Made by a program: the position numbers and the translations under genes
NCBI RefSeq assembly: GCF_027706145.1
Contig: NZ_JAQFWW010000002.1
Location: 744,001-808,000 of the forward strand
Reading direction: 5' to 3'
Length of the DNA: 64,000 bases
Origin: Bacillus changyiensis
GTDB lineage: Bacteria > Bacillota > Bacilli > Bacillales > Bacillaceae
Shown: piece after piece, positions 29,614 through 39,122 of the stretch
How the letters are laid out: every line of letters starts with the position of its first letter
How positions within the stretch are numbered: the stretch's first letter is position 1
Notes under the pieces: generated by a model
The model's input: only the letters and a program-made list of their open reading frames with translations
What the model was told of the DNA's origin: nothing
Databases searched by the model: none

Positions 29614-31065
29614 TTGTTACGAACCATCAAGAGTAAATTTATTATTGGCTTTTTTCTCATCTTTTCTCTCTCATTCCTCATCCTCAATCAAACAGTAAAA
29701 AAAATGATTTTGTCAAGTAATCAAGAAATTGTCACCTCCGATTTAGTTGAACTGAAGAAAAATAGCATTGTATATGTAAACCAATCATTTTTAATCAATC
29801 ATTATAAAAACAATAAGCTCTATTTTGGCGACATGGCAGATGACATGGTCAATCATTTAAGTCATTCCACAGAAAGCAATGTCAGTGTTTATACTGTAGA
29901 TGGTCAATTGTTGTCTTCTTCTGCTAAGAAAGTGTTTGCTAGAAGCAGTGATGATGATCTTAAAAAAGCGATCAACGGCATGACTGCCTATCATATTACC
30001 TACGATCGAAACAAGGCAGAGGTTTTTTTCTCTTATCCAGTCGTTATTGAAGGAAAAAAAGTAGGCATATTACGCTTTTCAAAAGATTTTAGTCTACTCT
30101 ATAAACAAAGTGGAGAGATTTTGGATATTATGTTTTATATCGCCCTTGCTATATTTGCGGTGGCATTCCTTTTCTCCTATATCCTCTCCAGACATATCAC
30201 GATTCCTCTCGTCAAGTTAACAGAGGCATCCTCAGAAGTCAAAAAGGGCAAGTTAGATGTGGAAATTAACTTCCGGAGAAAAGATGAGATAGGTCAGCTC
30301 GCTACTAATTTTAATGATATGATCACCAGAATTAGAGAGCAAATTTCAACTATTGAAAGAGATCGGGATCGGTTAAAAGAACTGAACGAACAAGAAAAAC
30401 GCTTTTTTGATAATATTACCCATGAACTTAAAACACCTCTAACGTCTATTCAAGGATATGCCGAAATCATCAAAGTAAAAGGGGAATCAGATCAGAACTT
30501 TTTTAATAAAGGAATGAATCATATTGTTGAAGAAAGTCAACGTCTTCACAACTTGGTGATAAAACTCCTTGAAGCATCCCGAGAAACTTCTAGGAATGAT
30601 CAATTCGTTAGGGTTAACACAGGGGAAATTTTAAGAGATGTATGTGAATCTATGAAGTTTCGGGCAGAACGATATAAGAAAATGATCACCTTTGAAATTG
30701 ATGAAAACCTATATGTGTATGGTCAGGTGAATAGGCTGCGTCAACTTTTTATTAATCTGCTAGATAATGCTATCAAATACAGCTTAGCTAATTCAGAAAT
30801 AACAGTTACAGCTAAGATCGTTGAAGAAAAAGTTATTTTTATGTTCAAAAACCCAAGCGCTTCATTTGAAACTGCCCAATATTTGAAAATGCTTCAGCCT
30901 TTTTATTCAGTAAACCAAAAAATTATGGAAGAGGGAAGTGTCGGTTTGGGATTAAGCATTGTTAAAACAATTGTTGACGAACACGGGGGATTCATCAAAA
31001 TGTTCAACAAGGAACAACATACAATGGTTATTGTGGAAATCAATCATATGAAGGTAGAGAAATGA
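29614..31065 (+). CDS. Sensor histidine kinase with extracytoplasmic sensor (cassette)
   Basis: A kinase of 483 residues starting at TTG 29614 behind AGGAGG. A first membrane segment (about 8-26), an extracellular domain of about 140 residues that looks like a single Cache/PAS-type sensor, a second segment (about 170-192) and a HAMP linker ('YILSRHITIPLVKLTEASSE') lead to the kinase core. His is in 'NITHELKTPLTSIQGY', the N box in 'LFINLLDNAIKYS' and the G2 box in 'GLGLSIVKTIVDEHGG'. The 3' end overlaps the next gene (ATGATG), so regulator, kinase and propeller protein form one unit. Confidence 0.87.
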   Translation: MLRTIKSKFIIGFFLIFSLSFLILNQTVKKMILSSNQEIVTSDLVELKKNSIVYVNQSFLINHYKNNKLYFGDMADDMVNHLSHSTESNVSVYTVDGQLLSSSAKKVFARSSDDDLKKAINGMTAYHITYDRNKAEVFFSYPVVIEGKKVGILRFSKDFSLLYKQSGEILDIMFYIALAIFAVAFLFSYILSRHITIPLVKLTEASSEVKKGKLDVEINFRRKDEIGQLATNFNDMITRIREQISTIERDRDRLKELNEQEKRFFDNITHELKTPLTSIQGYAEIIKVKGESDQNFFNKGMNHIVEESQRLHNLVIKLLEASRETSRNDQFVRVNTGEILRDVCESMKFRAERYKKMITFEIDENLYVYGQVNRLRQLFINLLDNAIKYSLANSEITVTAKIVEEKVIFMFKNPSASFETAQYLKMLQPFYSVNQKIMEEGSVGLGLSIVKTIVDEHGGFIKMFNKEQHTMVIVEINHMKVEK

Positions 31066-32180
31066 TGATGAAAAAAAAACAGTTTATCATATGGTCAGTG
31101 GTACTATTGTGTCTCGTCATTTTTGTATTCAGTCATAATGTGGGAAAGAGTTCGGAAACCATTATCATACCAAGTCATGAGGAAAACCATATTGAAGATC
31201 AGAAGATCCACCCCTTTCAAGTGAAGACGATATATCGTCTCCCTGAAGTAGATCAATTGCTTGGGTGGTCTTCATCGAACTCTATTATTGGTTTCTTTAT
31301 AGAAAAAGAAACTTCTGAACGTAGTCATCTTCAGCAGCTTTCTTACCCCTATGAAAAACCTAAATTACTAAAAAAGATTGAAAGCAACAATAACAAATTG
31401 AAGATGTCACCAGATGGAAAAAGTATCATCGAGGAAAATAGTACATCATTGAAACTGATTTCGTTGACGAACGAAAAAAAAATAGAAATAGCTAGTTACT
31501 CCTCTAACCAGCAATACTTTGGAGAAATTTCTTGGTCAAATAATAGCAGATACGTTTGTTTTCTGGTCATAAATACTAAAAATAATAAAGCGAACGTCAA
31601 CGTATTTGATACAGATTCTAAAACTCTCAAAACGTACCCATTGAAGGGTTTTGGCTCGATGGACACGTTTACAAAAGTTAACATTTCTGATAATGGCCGT
31701 GGCTTGCTACTCATGATACCAACCAACCAATCCGGACAACAATACAGCATGATGATGGGAACCATTAGCAATAAGGGGTTCAATATTCAGTACCAACGTC
31801 AGATTAGCCATGGCGAGCCTGTTTGGTTAAATAATGATCAACTTGTATTCCTAGGTAATGGCGAAACATTGTACGAATACGATCGCCGAAACAAAGAGCT
31901 TTCTGTACTACGCGAAAAAGTAGCCTTTTTCAAATTCTCAAATGATCGAAAGAAAATTGCTTACTCTCTATATGACAAGGACAGTATTTATGCAGGCAAG
32001 CTTCAAGGGAAAAATATCCTGTTTGAAGAACCGATATACCATGGCACCATACCGGAAGAAATATATTGGAGTCCAGATAGTAACAATCTACTCTTTTATG
32101 GTCAAAAGCAATATTCTGCTGCGGAAACTTCACCAGCAGGATTTTATAACAATCAAGCTTATATTATAACATTTAAATAG
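31062..32180 (+). CDS. Membrane-anchored TolB-like beta-propeller protein
   Basis: A protein of 372 residues with one N-terminal membrane segment (about 7-25, 'FIIWSVVLLCLVIFVFSH') and no Cys lipobox, so it is anchored with its bulk outside. The rest is a chain of short beta repeats of TolB/WD40 type, with recurring 'KMSPDGKSI', 'ISWSNNSRYVCFL', 'VKFSNDRKKIAYS'-like units and 'IYWSPDSNNLLFYG'. It is translationally coupled to the kinase and may be its sensory or inhibitory partner. That role is inferred; I know no characterised orthologue. Confidence 0.7.
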   Translation: MMMKKKQFIIWSVVLLCLVIFVFSHNVGKSSETIIIPSHEENHIEDQKIHPFQVKTIYRLPEVDQLLGWSSSNSIIGFFIEKETSERSHLQQLSYPYEKPKLLKKIESNNNKLKMSPDGKSIIEENSTSLKLISLTNEKKIEIASYSSNQQYFGEISWSNNSRYVCFLVINTKNNKANVNVFDTDSKTLKTYPLKGFGSMDTFTKVNISDNGRGLLLMIPTNQSGQQYSMMMGTISNKGFNIQYQRQISHGEPVWLNNDQLVFLGNGETLYEYDRRNKELSVLREKVAFFKFSNDRKKIAYSLYDKDSIYAGKLQGKNILFEEPIYHGTIPEEIYWSPDSNNLLFYGQKQYSAAETSPAGFYNNQAYIITFK

Positions 32181-32194
32181 CTTATTGATTTACT

Positions 32195-32233
32195 AAAAAC
32201 CTTATTTTGGTATTCAACCGAAATAAGGTTTTT
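32195..32233 (+). terminator. Terminator after the propeller gene
   Basis: A 16-bp stem with one wobble (AAAAACCTTATTT and its complement) and a 7-base loop, followed by TTAGTTTTTA. It separates the regulatory trio from the deacetylase gene, which then needs its own promoter in the 219 bp that follow. Confidence 0.85.
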
Positions 32234-32452
32234 TAGTTTTTAAAAATTTCCCTCTCGTCATATCTACAAAATATATCTTTCTTCTTTTTGTGACATTTTG
32301 TTTACAAGTTGATCAAACTACTGCGACATCTTCATTCTATATTTAAAGAGCGTTATTTATATCAAACTTATCTTTAACCATCAAAAAGTTGATGTGAAAA
32401 GTTTTATAAGAGTCCTAGTAAAAATAATATCTATAGTTAAGGAGAAAAGAAA

Positions 32453-33283
32453 ATGTCAAATGCCCGAAAAAAGAGTCGTAAAACGAACAGAATGAGAAAA
32501 ATAGTGTTAGGTATATTAACGGTACTGTTTATCACTTTAGGATGTATTTCTTGGGATGCACTTGCTGGTTCAAAATCAGACTCAACAAGAGGAAATACAA
32601 CTATGTTAAAGCATATTTTTAAAGATAGAAAAATAGGACATCAAAATTCAGTAGGAAAAAAAGATCCTTCGAAAACACCGCTTGAAACTGGTAAGGTCGT
32701 CTATTTGACTTTTGATGATGGGCCAAACCCAATTGCTTCCGAAAAAATTTTAAGTTTGCTTGATAAATATAATGCTAAAGCAACATTTTTTATGTTGAAA
32801 CCTCATATCGAGCAAAATTTAGACATCGTCAAGAAAATGGTTGACCGTGGTCATTCCGTTGGATCACATGGAGTGACACATCAAGTATCTCAAATCTATA
32901 AATCTCCCGAAAGCTTTGCAAGCGAAATGAACGATACACTTGCCGTTATCAATAAAGCAACTAACAGCAAATCACATTTGATTAGAGCACCTTACGGGTC
33001 AAAACCTTACATTACTGCTCCATTTAAAGCAGTCATTAAGCGCGATCATTTCAATCTTTGGGATTGGACTGTTGATTCAGAGGACTGGAAGTTAGCAAAT
33101 GGTGCATTCGTGAATAATACAATTCAGCAAGTAAACAACCTTGTTGATACAAGACCACTTGTCGTGTTAATGCATGAAAAGCCAACTACTGCCGCCCATC
33201 TAGAAAAGTTACTGGAATACTTCCAGAAAAATGGCTATGAAATGAAAGCTCTCCATGATTCGATGGAACCCATACAGTTCTAA
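32453..33283 (+). CDS. Membrane-anchored polysaccharide deacetylase (NodB domain)
   Basis: A protein of 276 residues with a basic start, one membrane segment (about 16-34) and a NodB deacetylase domain from about residue 78. Motif 1 is 'YLTFDDGPNP' with the base and metal Asp, motif 2 'GSHGVTHQ' with metal His residues, motif 3 'IRAPYGSKP', motif 4 'DWTVDSEDW', and motif 5 'VVLMHEKP'. All catalytic residues are present. Such enzymes remove N-acetyl groups from peptidoglycan or other wall sugars; which polymer is not evident. ATG 32453 follows AAGGAG. It is followed 78 bp later by an LCP ligase, so it likely acts on the wall. Confidence 0.87.
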   Translation: MSNARKKSRKTNRMRKIVLGILTVLFITLGCISWDALAGSKSDSTRGNTTMLKHIFKDRKIGHQNSVGKKDPSKTPLETGKVVYLTFDDGPNPIASEKILSLLDKYNAKATFFMLKPHIEQNLDIVKKMVDRGHSVGSHGVTHQVSQIYKSPESFASEMNDTLAVINKATNSKSHLIRAPYGSKPYITAPFKAVIKRDHFNLWDWTVDSEDWKLANGAFVNNTIQQVNNLVDTRPLVVLMHEKPTTAAHLEKLLEYFQKNGYEMKALHDSMEPIQF

Positions 33284-33361
33284 AAAAATAACAAATTAAA
33301 TGTGTAAGTAGATATATAGCAATTGAAAAAAATATTTTCGACTAAGGAAGGATTGTTTACA

Positions 33362-34249
33362 GTGAACATAAAAAAAATGATCTTGTTTATGCTAGCCCTC
33401 ATGTTAACTTTTGGTGTAGTGGTTGGTTTTAATATTTACCGTAACATAGCAAAGTCAGCAGATAAAATGTACGAACCTCTACAAAGGGACTCCGAGCAGC
33501 AACATGCTCCGGACGGTCCGATATCATTTCTTTTGCTAGGAGTAGATGAGCGGCCGGGTGATAAAGGGCGAACGGACTCTATGATTGTCGTAACAGTTAA
33601 TCCAGACACCAAAAAAACCACAATGACAAGTATTCCGCGTGATACGAGGGTATTTATGCAATCGAAGAATACCTATATTAAAATTAATGCAGCATACACT
33701 CATGGTGGAATTGAAGGAACTGTTAAAACGGTCGAACAATTTTTAAATATTCCAATCCATTATTATATTAAAGTCAATATGGAGGGTTTTAAAGATATTG
33801 TAGATGCCATTGGCGGAATCACGGTGAATAGTAAACTTGATTTCACCCTTGAAGGCGTGCATATAGCTAAAGGGAAACAACATGTCAATGGAAAAGTTGC
33901 TCTTAAATATGCTCGGATGAGAAAAGATGATCCTCGTGATGATTTTGGACGTCAACAGCGTCAACGTGAGGTCATCAACCAAATTATTCATGAAGGTACA
34001 CAATTAAAATCACTAACAAACTATCAAAGTATTTTAACAGTGTTAGAAAAAAATGTAAAAACGAACTTGACACTAGACAAAATGATTGCTATTCATGGTT
34101 CTTATAAAGACGCTGTTAAAGATATTGAGCAATTAGAAATTGGAGGTGAAGATAAAAAAGTAGATGGTTTATGGTACCATATTGTTCCTGAGAAAACAAA
34201 GAAGGAACTTTCAGAAAAACTTCGCCAGCAAATGGACATAAAATCATAG
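33362..34249 (+). CDS. LytR-CpsA-Psr (TagTUV-type) wall polymer ligase
   Basis: A protein of 295 residues that joins teichoic acids or other undecaprenyl-linked polymers to peptidoglycan. An N-terminal membrane segment is followed by the LCP domain: 'LLGVDERPGDKGRTDSMIV' with the Asp/Arg pair, 'TSIPRDTRVF', 'YIKVNMEGFKDIVDAIGGI' and 'ALKYARMRKDDPRDDFGRQQ' with the conserved Arg residues that bind pyrophosphate. GTG 33362 is preferred because GGAAGGA lies nine bases upstream; a TTG at 33323 lacks a binding site. It is the last intact gene of the cassette. The host should carry its own tagTUV set elsewhere, so this is probably an extra copy. Confidence 0.87.
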   Translation: MNIKKMILFMLALMLTFGVVVGFNIYRNIAKSADKMYEPLQRDSEQQHAPDGPISFLLLGVDERPGDKGRTDSMIVVTVNPDTKKTTMTSIPRDTRVFMQSKNTYIKINAAYTHGGIEGTVKTVEQFLNIPIHYYIKVNMEGFKDIVDAIGGITVNSKLDFTLEGVHIAKGKQHVNGKVALKYARMRKDDPRDDFGRQQRQREVINQIIHEGTQLKSLTNYQSILTVLEKNVKTNLTLDKMIAIHGSYKDAVKDIEQLEIGGEDKKVDGLWYHIVPEKTKKELSEKLRQQMDIKS

Positions 34250-34352
34250 TCTTTTAACAGCATTGAGCTAGTAGGGAAAAACTCAAAGCAGCTAAAAATC
34301 AACTTTCTCAAGCAGATATCACTTATATCGAACAATTGTCTGAACTGAATGA

Positions 34353-34392
34353 GGGCTGTCCAATAAGTCATTTTTTGACGGTTGGACAACCC
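34353..34392. terminator. Terminator between cassette and acetyltransferase
   Basis: Arms GGGCTGTCCAA and TTGGACAACCC with one mismatch, plus an inner GTCA/TGAC pairing, followed by TTTTCTATTTT. It is the counterpart of the iolS terminator and now separates the LCP gene from the convergent acetyltransferase gene. Confidence 0.75.
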
Positions 34393-34396
34393 TTTT

Positions 34397-34861
34397 CTAT
34401 TTTCTCGCAAACAAATCTTGTGACAATCTGATCATATCCCGACACTGTATGTCGTTTTCAAAGATTTCTTCATTGTAATGTCTGATAAAAAAATTTTGAT
34501 CAACACCTGTTATTCTAAAACCGCATTTTTGATAAAGTGCTAGTTGCCCAATGCTCGAATTTCCTGTTCCCACTTCAATCGTTTTGTATCCACTTGACTT
34601 CGCAACTTGAATCGCATGTAAGATTAACTGTTTGCCAATTCCTTGATTCTGCATGGTTTCACTAACTGCCAGATTGACTAATTCGACAGTTTCAGGTCTT
34701 GTCGGGAGTAGCACATATACCCCAATGATTTTTTGGTCATGTTCAGCTACAAAACATTCTCCTCTTTGCACATATTTTTCTACAAGTGATTGTGAAGGGT
34801 CAGCTAGTAACAATAAAGTGATTGGTGGTTTTTCGTCTCGATCAAGTTTTCGAATGTTCAT
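34397..34861 (-). CDS. yvbK: GNAT family N-acetyltransferase (YvbK-like)
   Basis: A 154-residue acetyltransferase. The GNAT acetyl-CoA loop is 'ETMQNQGIGKQLILHAI' and the later motif 'GNSSIGQLALYQKCGFRITG' is strongly conserved in YvbK-like proteins. ATG 34861 is chosen for the GGGGAG before it and the start 'MNIRKLDRDEKPP'. The substrate is unknown. This is the intact copy of a duplicated gene; the other copy at 28262-28584 is dead. Confidence 0.85.
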   Translation of the reverse strand: MNIRKLDRDEKPPITLLLLADPSQSLVEKYVQRGECFVAEHDQKIIGVYVLLPTRPETVELVNLAVSETMQNQGIGKQLILHAIQVAKSSGYKTIEVGTGNSSIGQLALYQKCGFRITGVDQNFFIRHYNEEIFENDIQCRDMIRLSQDLFARK

Positions 34862-35072
34862 ATTTAACTCCCCTTTATTTTCTGCTTTGGTTTTTAATGT
34901 TCGGCATATGCACCCCACTTTTAGACTTGAATCACTCTTTTATTAGGACCTGATTTTGACACTTCGTTCCCCTTTTTGTATAGAGGTAGGTGACAGGTGG
35001 CCTCTGGACTGATGATGAGCATTTCGGAAACGGGTTTCCACAGACGAACGGTTTTCGAAATACCGACAAAAA

Positions 35073-35114
35073 AGCTTGCCGACAAAGCACTTTTTGCGAC
35101 TTTGTCGACAAGCT
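35073..35114 (-). terminator. Terminator of htpG
   Basis: A 15-bp stem with one wobble (arm AGCTTGTCGACAAAG on the - strand) and a 12-base loop, followed by TTTTTTGTCGG. It lies ten bases past the htpG stop codon. Confidence 0.9.
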
Positions 35115-35123
35115 GATCTACCG

Positions 35124-37004
35124 TTACGCCATCACCTTACATATATCATTCGTAAACTGAACAGGGTCTTCGATTGGTAAACCTTCTATTAAGAGGGCCT
35201 GATTGTATAAAAGATTTGTATATAGACTGAATTTGTCTTTGTCATTTTCAAAAGCGGTTTTTAACGTTTGGAATACACTATGGTTCGTGTTAATCTCAAG
35301 AACCTTGTCCGCTTTAACATGTTGATTATCAGGCATTGCATTTAAGATTTTTTCCATTTCGATGGTGACTTCGCCATCAGCAGCAAGGCAGACAGAATGT
35401 GATTTTAATCGTTTTGATGCTCTGACACTTTTCACTTTATCAGCCAATGTCTGTTTCATTTCATCGAAAATTTCTTTATACTGATTCTCATCTGTATCTG
35501 ATTGATTTTGATCTTCTTCTGTGTCAATTCCCAAGTCACCGCTTGATACAGATTTAAATTCTTTCTCTTGATATGTTGCTAACATTTTAATGGCGAATTC
35601 ATCGATATCTTCGGTAAAGTAAAGAATTTCATATCCTTTTTCGGTAACCACTTCAGTTTGTGGAAGTTTTTCAATCCGATCATATGAATCCCCTGATGCA
35701 TAATAAATATATTTCTGATCCTCTGGCATTCTTGCAACATATTCATCAAGTGTGACAAGCTTCTTCTCTTTCGATGAATAAAATAATAACAAGTCCCTTA
35801 ATGTATCTTTATGGGCGCCAAAATCGTTATATACGCCAAATTTAATCTGTCTGCCAAATGAGTTATAAAACGACTCATACTTTTCTCTATCATTCTTTAA
35901 CAAGTTTTTGAGCTCGTTTTTAATTTTCTTGCTAATGTTTTTCGCAATTCGTTTTAGTTGTCGATCATGTTGCAGCATTTCTCTGGAAATATTAAGCGAT
36001 AAATCTTCAGAATCGACCATTCCCTTTACAAAACTGAAGTGGTCGGGAAGTAGATCAGGGCATTTATCCATGATCAATACACCGTTTGAATAAAGCTCTA
36101 AACCCTTTTCAAATTCCTTTGAATAATAATTAAACGGAATATTTTCTGGAATATATAAAATGGCATGATATCTGACAGCACCATCGACACTTGTATGAAT
36201 ATGGGCAAGCGGTTTATCAAAACCGTAATGCTTTTCTGAATAAAATGCCTGATAATCTTCATCTGTTAATTCATTTTTATTTTTTCTCCAAATCGGTACC
36301 ATACGGTTGACCGTCTGTTCTTCGACAACTTCTTCAAATTCATTTTCTGCATCTTCTTTCGGTTTATTGACCGTTACATCCATCTTGATTGGATAGCGGA
36401 TGAAATCAGAATATGTTTGAATGACCGTTTTTAGGCGATGTTCTTCTAAATATTCATCATAATTCTCATCTTCCGTGTTCTCTTTCAGCTTCAGAATGAC
36501 ATCTGTCCCAACTGAATCTTTTTGGCACGGCTCAATCGTATATCCATCAGCACCTGAAGATTCCCATTTAAATGCCTCATCACTGCCAAGTGCCTTACTG
36601 ATGACTGTCACAACGTCTGCAACCATAAAAGCAGCATAAAATCCGACACCAAACTGACCGATAATGTCATAACCGTCTTTCACTTCATTTTCATGTTTAA
36701 ACGAAAGAGAGCCGCTCTTTGCGATCGTTCCGAGATGTTCTTCAAGCTCTGCTTTCGTCATTCCGATTCCTGTATCTGAAATCGTTAACGTTCTGTTTTC
36801 TTTGTCAGCAGAAATCTTGATATAATAATCATCTTTGTTGAATGTTAGCGATTCATCAGTGAGCGCTTTATAATAAATTTTATCGATCGCATCACTTGAA
36901 TTTGAGACAAGCTCCCTTAAAAAAACTTCCCTTTGTGAATATATAGAGTTGATCATGATGTCTAACAATCTTTTAGACTCTGCTTTGAATTCCTTTTTAC
37001 TCAT
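35124..37004 (-). CDS. htpG: Chaperone HtpG (Hsp90)
   Basis: Bacterial Hsp90, 626 residues, the length found in B. subtilis. The N-terminal GHKL ATPase has '[14 protein letters not shown]', '[18 protein letters not shown]' and '[15 protein letters not shown]'. The middle domain has the catalytic Arg stretch '[18 protein letters not shown]'. A short C-terminal dimerisation domain follows. The N-terminal '[19 protein letters not shown]' is typical. It is a single gene with its own terminator, as in B. subtilis, where it also neighbours the iol region. Confidence 0.95.
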   Translation of the reverse strand: MSKKEFKAESKRLLDIMINSIYSQREVFLRELVSNSSDAIDKIYYKALTDESLTFNKDDYYIKISADKENRTLTISDTGIGMTKAELEEHLGTIAKSGSLSFKHENEVKDGYDIIGQFGVGFYAAFMVADVVTVISKALGSDEAFKWESSGADGYTIEPCQKDSVGTDVILKLKENTEDENYDEYLEEHRLKTVIQTYSDFIRYPIKMDVTVNKPKEDAENEFEEVVEEQTVNRMVPIWRKNKNELTDEDYQAFYSEKHYGFDKPLAHIHTSVDGAVRYHAILYIPENIPFNYYSKEFEKGLELYSNGVLIMDKCPDLLPDHFSFVKGMVDSEDLSLNISREMLQHDRQLKRIAKNISKKIKNELKNLLKNDREKYESFYNSFGRQIKFGVYNDFGAHKDTLRDLLLFYSSKEKKLVTLDEYVARMPEDQKYIYYASGDSYDRIEKLPQTEVVTEKGYEILYFTEDIDEFAIKMLATYQEKEFKSVSSGDLGIDTEEDQNQSDTDENQYKEIFDEMKQTLADKVKSVRASKRLKSHSVCLAADGEVTIEMEKILNAMPDNQHVKADKVLEINTNHSVFQTLKTAFENDKDKFSLYTNLLYNQALLIEGLPIEDPVQFTNDICKVMA

Positions 37005-37100
37005 CTATCTCTCTCCTTTTTTAAAAAACAATCGTCCATGTTGTTCACAATTTAAATAACATATCATGAATTTAATGTCAATCAATCAACATTTAAATGA

Positions 37101-37133
37101 AAAACACCTCTCATTGGTATGTCGAGGTGTTTT
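37101..37133 (-). terminator. Terminator of yxeH
   Basis: A 10-bp stem (AAAACACCTC and GAGGTGTTTT) with a 13-base loop, just past the yxeH stop codon. On the - strand it is followed by CATTTAAATG. Confidence 0.75.
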
Positions 37134-37138
37134 GTCCT

Positions 37139-37951
37139 TTATTTCGATAATACAAGCTCATTGATCACGTGAGCTACACCATTTTCAGTATTTGGTGTTG
37201 TTTCATAATCGGCACATGCTTTTACTTCTGGAATGGCATTTCCCATTGCAACTCCACAGCCCGCCCATTTGACCATTGTTAAATCGTTCCCATTATCACC
37301 AATTGCCATCACTTCATGACGACCCACTCCAAGCAATTCAGCTAATGTCTTTACTGCATTGCCTTTACTCACGTTAGGATGAAGAACTTCACAATAAAAA
37401 GGCGCGCTTTTGACCATTGTATAACGCTGTTTCATATCTTCAGGTATAGAAGCAATTGCTCTGTCCAGTTTGGCTTCTTCATCAACAAACATCACTTTTG
37501 GCACAAGGATATCTTCTGGTATTTCCTCAATTGTCCGGAACTTAAGCGGGACTTGAGTAATATATGATTCATGTATGGTATATGGACTGATATCCTGATT
37601 TGGTGTATATAGATATGCAGAGTCAAAAAAATGCATCGGTGTTTTTAATTTTTGACTAAGCTCATATAAATCTTTCACATCTTGATAGCCTAGTGTTAAT
37701 TCGGAAACGACTTCCTCTGTGTGCGTATTTTGAACGAGTGCCCCATTATAAGCGATTACATAATCGCCATCTTCATTTAAATCCAATTCTTTTAAGTAAC
37801 GACTGACACCGCCGAGCGGGCGTCCGGTGCAAAGGACGACCTTAACACCTTTTGCTTTAGCAGCATGGAGCGAATGTTTGACTTCGTCTGTTACTTCATG
37901 CTGCTCATTTAACAATGTTCCATCCATATCGATTGCAATTAGTTTATACAT
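37139..37951 (-). CDS. yxeH: Cof-type HAD sugar phosphatase YxeH
   Basis: A protein of 270 residues, HAD family subclass IIB. Motif I is 'IAIDMDGTLLNEQHE' with both Asp residues, motif II the Thr in 'VVLCTGRPLGG', motif III a Lys in 'SKGNAVKTLAELLG' and motif IV 'AIGDNGNDLTMVKWAG'. A Cof-type cap lies between motifs II and III. It corresponds to B. subtilis YxeH. Relatives dephosphorylate sugar phosphates or flavin precursors; the substrate is not known. A terminator upstream and one downstream make it a single-gene transcript. Confidence 0.9.
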   Translation of the reverse strand: MYKLIAIDMDGTLLNEQHEVTDEVKHSLHAAKAKGVKVVLCTGRPLGGVSRYLKELDLNEDGDYVIAYNGALVQNTHTEEVVSELTLGYQDVKDLYELSQKLKTPMHFFDSAYLYTPNQDISPYTIHESYITQVPLKFRTIEEIPEDILVPKVMFVDEEAKLDRAIASIPEDMKQRYTMVKSAPFYCEVLHPNVSKGNAVKTLAELLGVGRHEVMAIGDNGNDLTMVKWAGCGVAMGNAIPEVKACADYETTPNTENGVAHVINELVLSK

Positions 37952-38044
37952 GTTCCACTCTCCTGATGAATTTTAAAACTTACGACCTAGTATTATCATA
38001 GGTCTTTTCAGTTATTTTTTCACTAAGATATTTTAAACAGCAAA

Positions 38045-38069
38045 AGACAGTCTCATTTAGAGACTGTCT
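38045..38069 (-). terminator. Terminator of the egsA operon
   Basis: A 10-bp stem (AGACAGTCTC and GAGACTGTCT) with a 5-base loop, followed on the - strand by TTTGCTGTTT. It lies three bases past the stop codon of the dehydrogenase gene. Confidence 0.85.
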
Positions 38070-38072
38070 GAC

Positions 38073-39122
38073 TTAAAAGATTTCTTGAAGAATTGGGTCT
38101 TCATCCAAAATGCGGAGCGCTTTTTCACGATACGCTTTTTCATGCAGATATGTATAACGGTTAGGCTTTATCGTATCAGAAATACGAATCGCCTCACGAT
38201 ATTCTTCTTTATCCATACCAAGCGTTTTAACATAATCGAAAAAGCCTGTCCTCGTAAACACTTTTTCGATCCGTTCAGCACGATGATCCTGTACATGGGC
38301 CATAATATAGGTGGCAATTCCCACTTGAATACCATGCATCTGCGGTTTCTTCGAAATCTTATCAAGTGCATGTGAGATGAGATGCTCTGATCCACTGATT
38401 GGTGCGCTATTGCCGCTAATTTCAGTGGCGATCCCCCCCATTGTAAGCGAGCTGACCAGTTCCTTTAAAAACACTGGTTGTTTGATGTCCTGCATCGGTG
38501 TTCGGACGAAACTGTTCACTGCTTTTTTGCTTAGCATCGCAGCAAAAGCATCAACATCACCGACTCCGTGCTGTTCCTCAAACTCCCAATCATAAAGAGC
38601 GGTAATATTGGACATTAAATCACCCACACCAGCCAAAATGAACCAGTCAGGTGCTTTTTGAATAATACTTAAGTCAGCGATGATTCCATAAGGTACCCTT
38701 GCCGGAACCGTTGTTTTCTTGCCATTAATATTGAGTGAACAATTGCTGCTCGCGAACCCATCATTAGATGCTGAGGTCGGCACACTGATAAACGGAATCC
38801 GTTTAGAAAAAGAAATATACTTCCCATAATCAACAACAGAACCGCCGCCCATACCAATGATGAGATCGAAATTGCCTATCGAAAATGCTTTTTCAAGCAA
38901 ATCCTTAACATCAAGGTTTGGAGCCAATCGAAGGCATTCAATATCTATATTTTGAAAAGAATTTTTGATTTGATGTTGATATTGCTGATATGAAAACTCA
39001 TCAAAAAACATCATCACTTTAGAAAATCGGTGCTTTTCCAGAATCGCTTCAAGTCGCTCAATGACGCCTTCACTTATTTCTAAAACTGCGGGAATCGCAA
39101 TACTTGTGACCTGATGTGACAT
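38073..39122 (-). CDS. egsA: Glycerol-1-phosphate dehydrogenase (EgsA/AraM type)
   Basis: An NAD(P)-dependent reductase of dihydroxyacetone phosphate to sn-glycerol 1-phosphate. The 349-residue protein belongs to the iron-type alcohol dehydrogenase superfamily: the cofactor motif is 'IIGMGGGSVVDYGKY', then 'VPTSASNDGFASSN', and metal ligands are expected in 'AGVGDLMSNITALYDW', 'SGSEHLISHALD' and 'MHGIQVG'. In B. subtilis AraM supplies G1P to PcrB for heptaprenylglyceryl phosphate. Here the gene is not in an arabinose operon; its ATG overlaps the stop codon of a HAD phosphatase gene (TGATG). Confidence 0.88.
   Translation of the reverse strand: MSHQVTSIAIPAVLEISEGVIERLEAILEKHRFSKVMMFFDEFSYQQYQHQIKNSFQNIDIECLRLAPNLDVKDLLEKAFSIGNFDLIIGMGGGSVVDYGKYISFSKRIPFISVPTSASNDGFASSNCSLNINGKKTTVPARVPYGIIADLSIIQKAPDWFILAGVGDLMSNITALYDWEFEEQHGVGDVDAFAAMLSKKAVNSFVRTPMQDIKQPVFLKELVSSLTMGGIATEISGNSAPISGSEHLISHALDKISKKPQMHGIQVGIATYIMAHVQDHRAERIEKVFTRTGFFDYVKTLGMDKEEYREAIRISDTIKPNRYTYLHEKAYREKALRILDEDPILQEIF

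Larger units (their letters stand above)
34280..34878. repeat. Direct repeat copy 2: iolS 3' remnant, terminator, intact acetyltransferase
   Basis: Partner of 28146-28584. The first 66 bases (34280-34345) are a frame-broken remnant of the iolS 3' end, including CAACTTTCTCAAGCAGA and the matching ACTGA stop region. Then come the related terminator and the complete acetyltransferase gene. The junction with unrelated cassette sequence lies near 34275, about 25 bp after the LCP stop codon. Confidence 0.85.
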
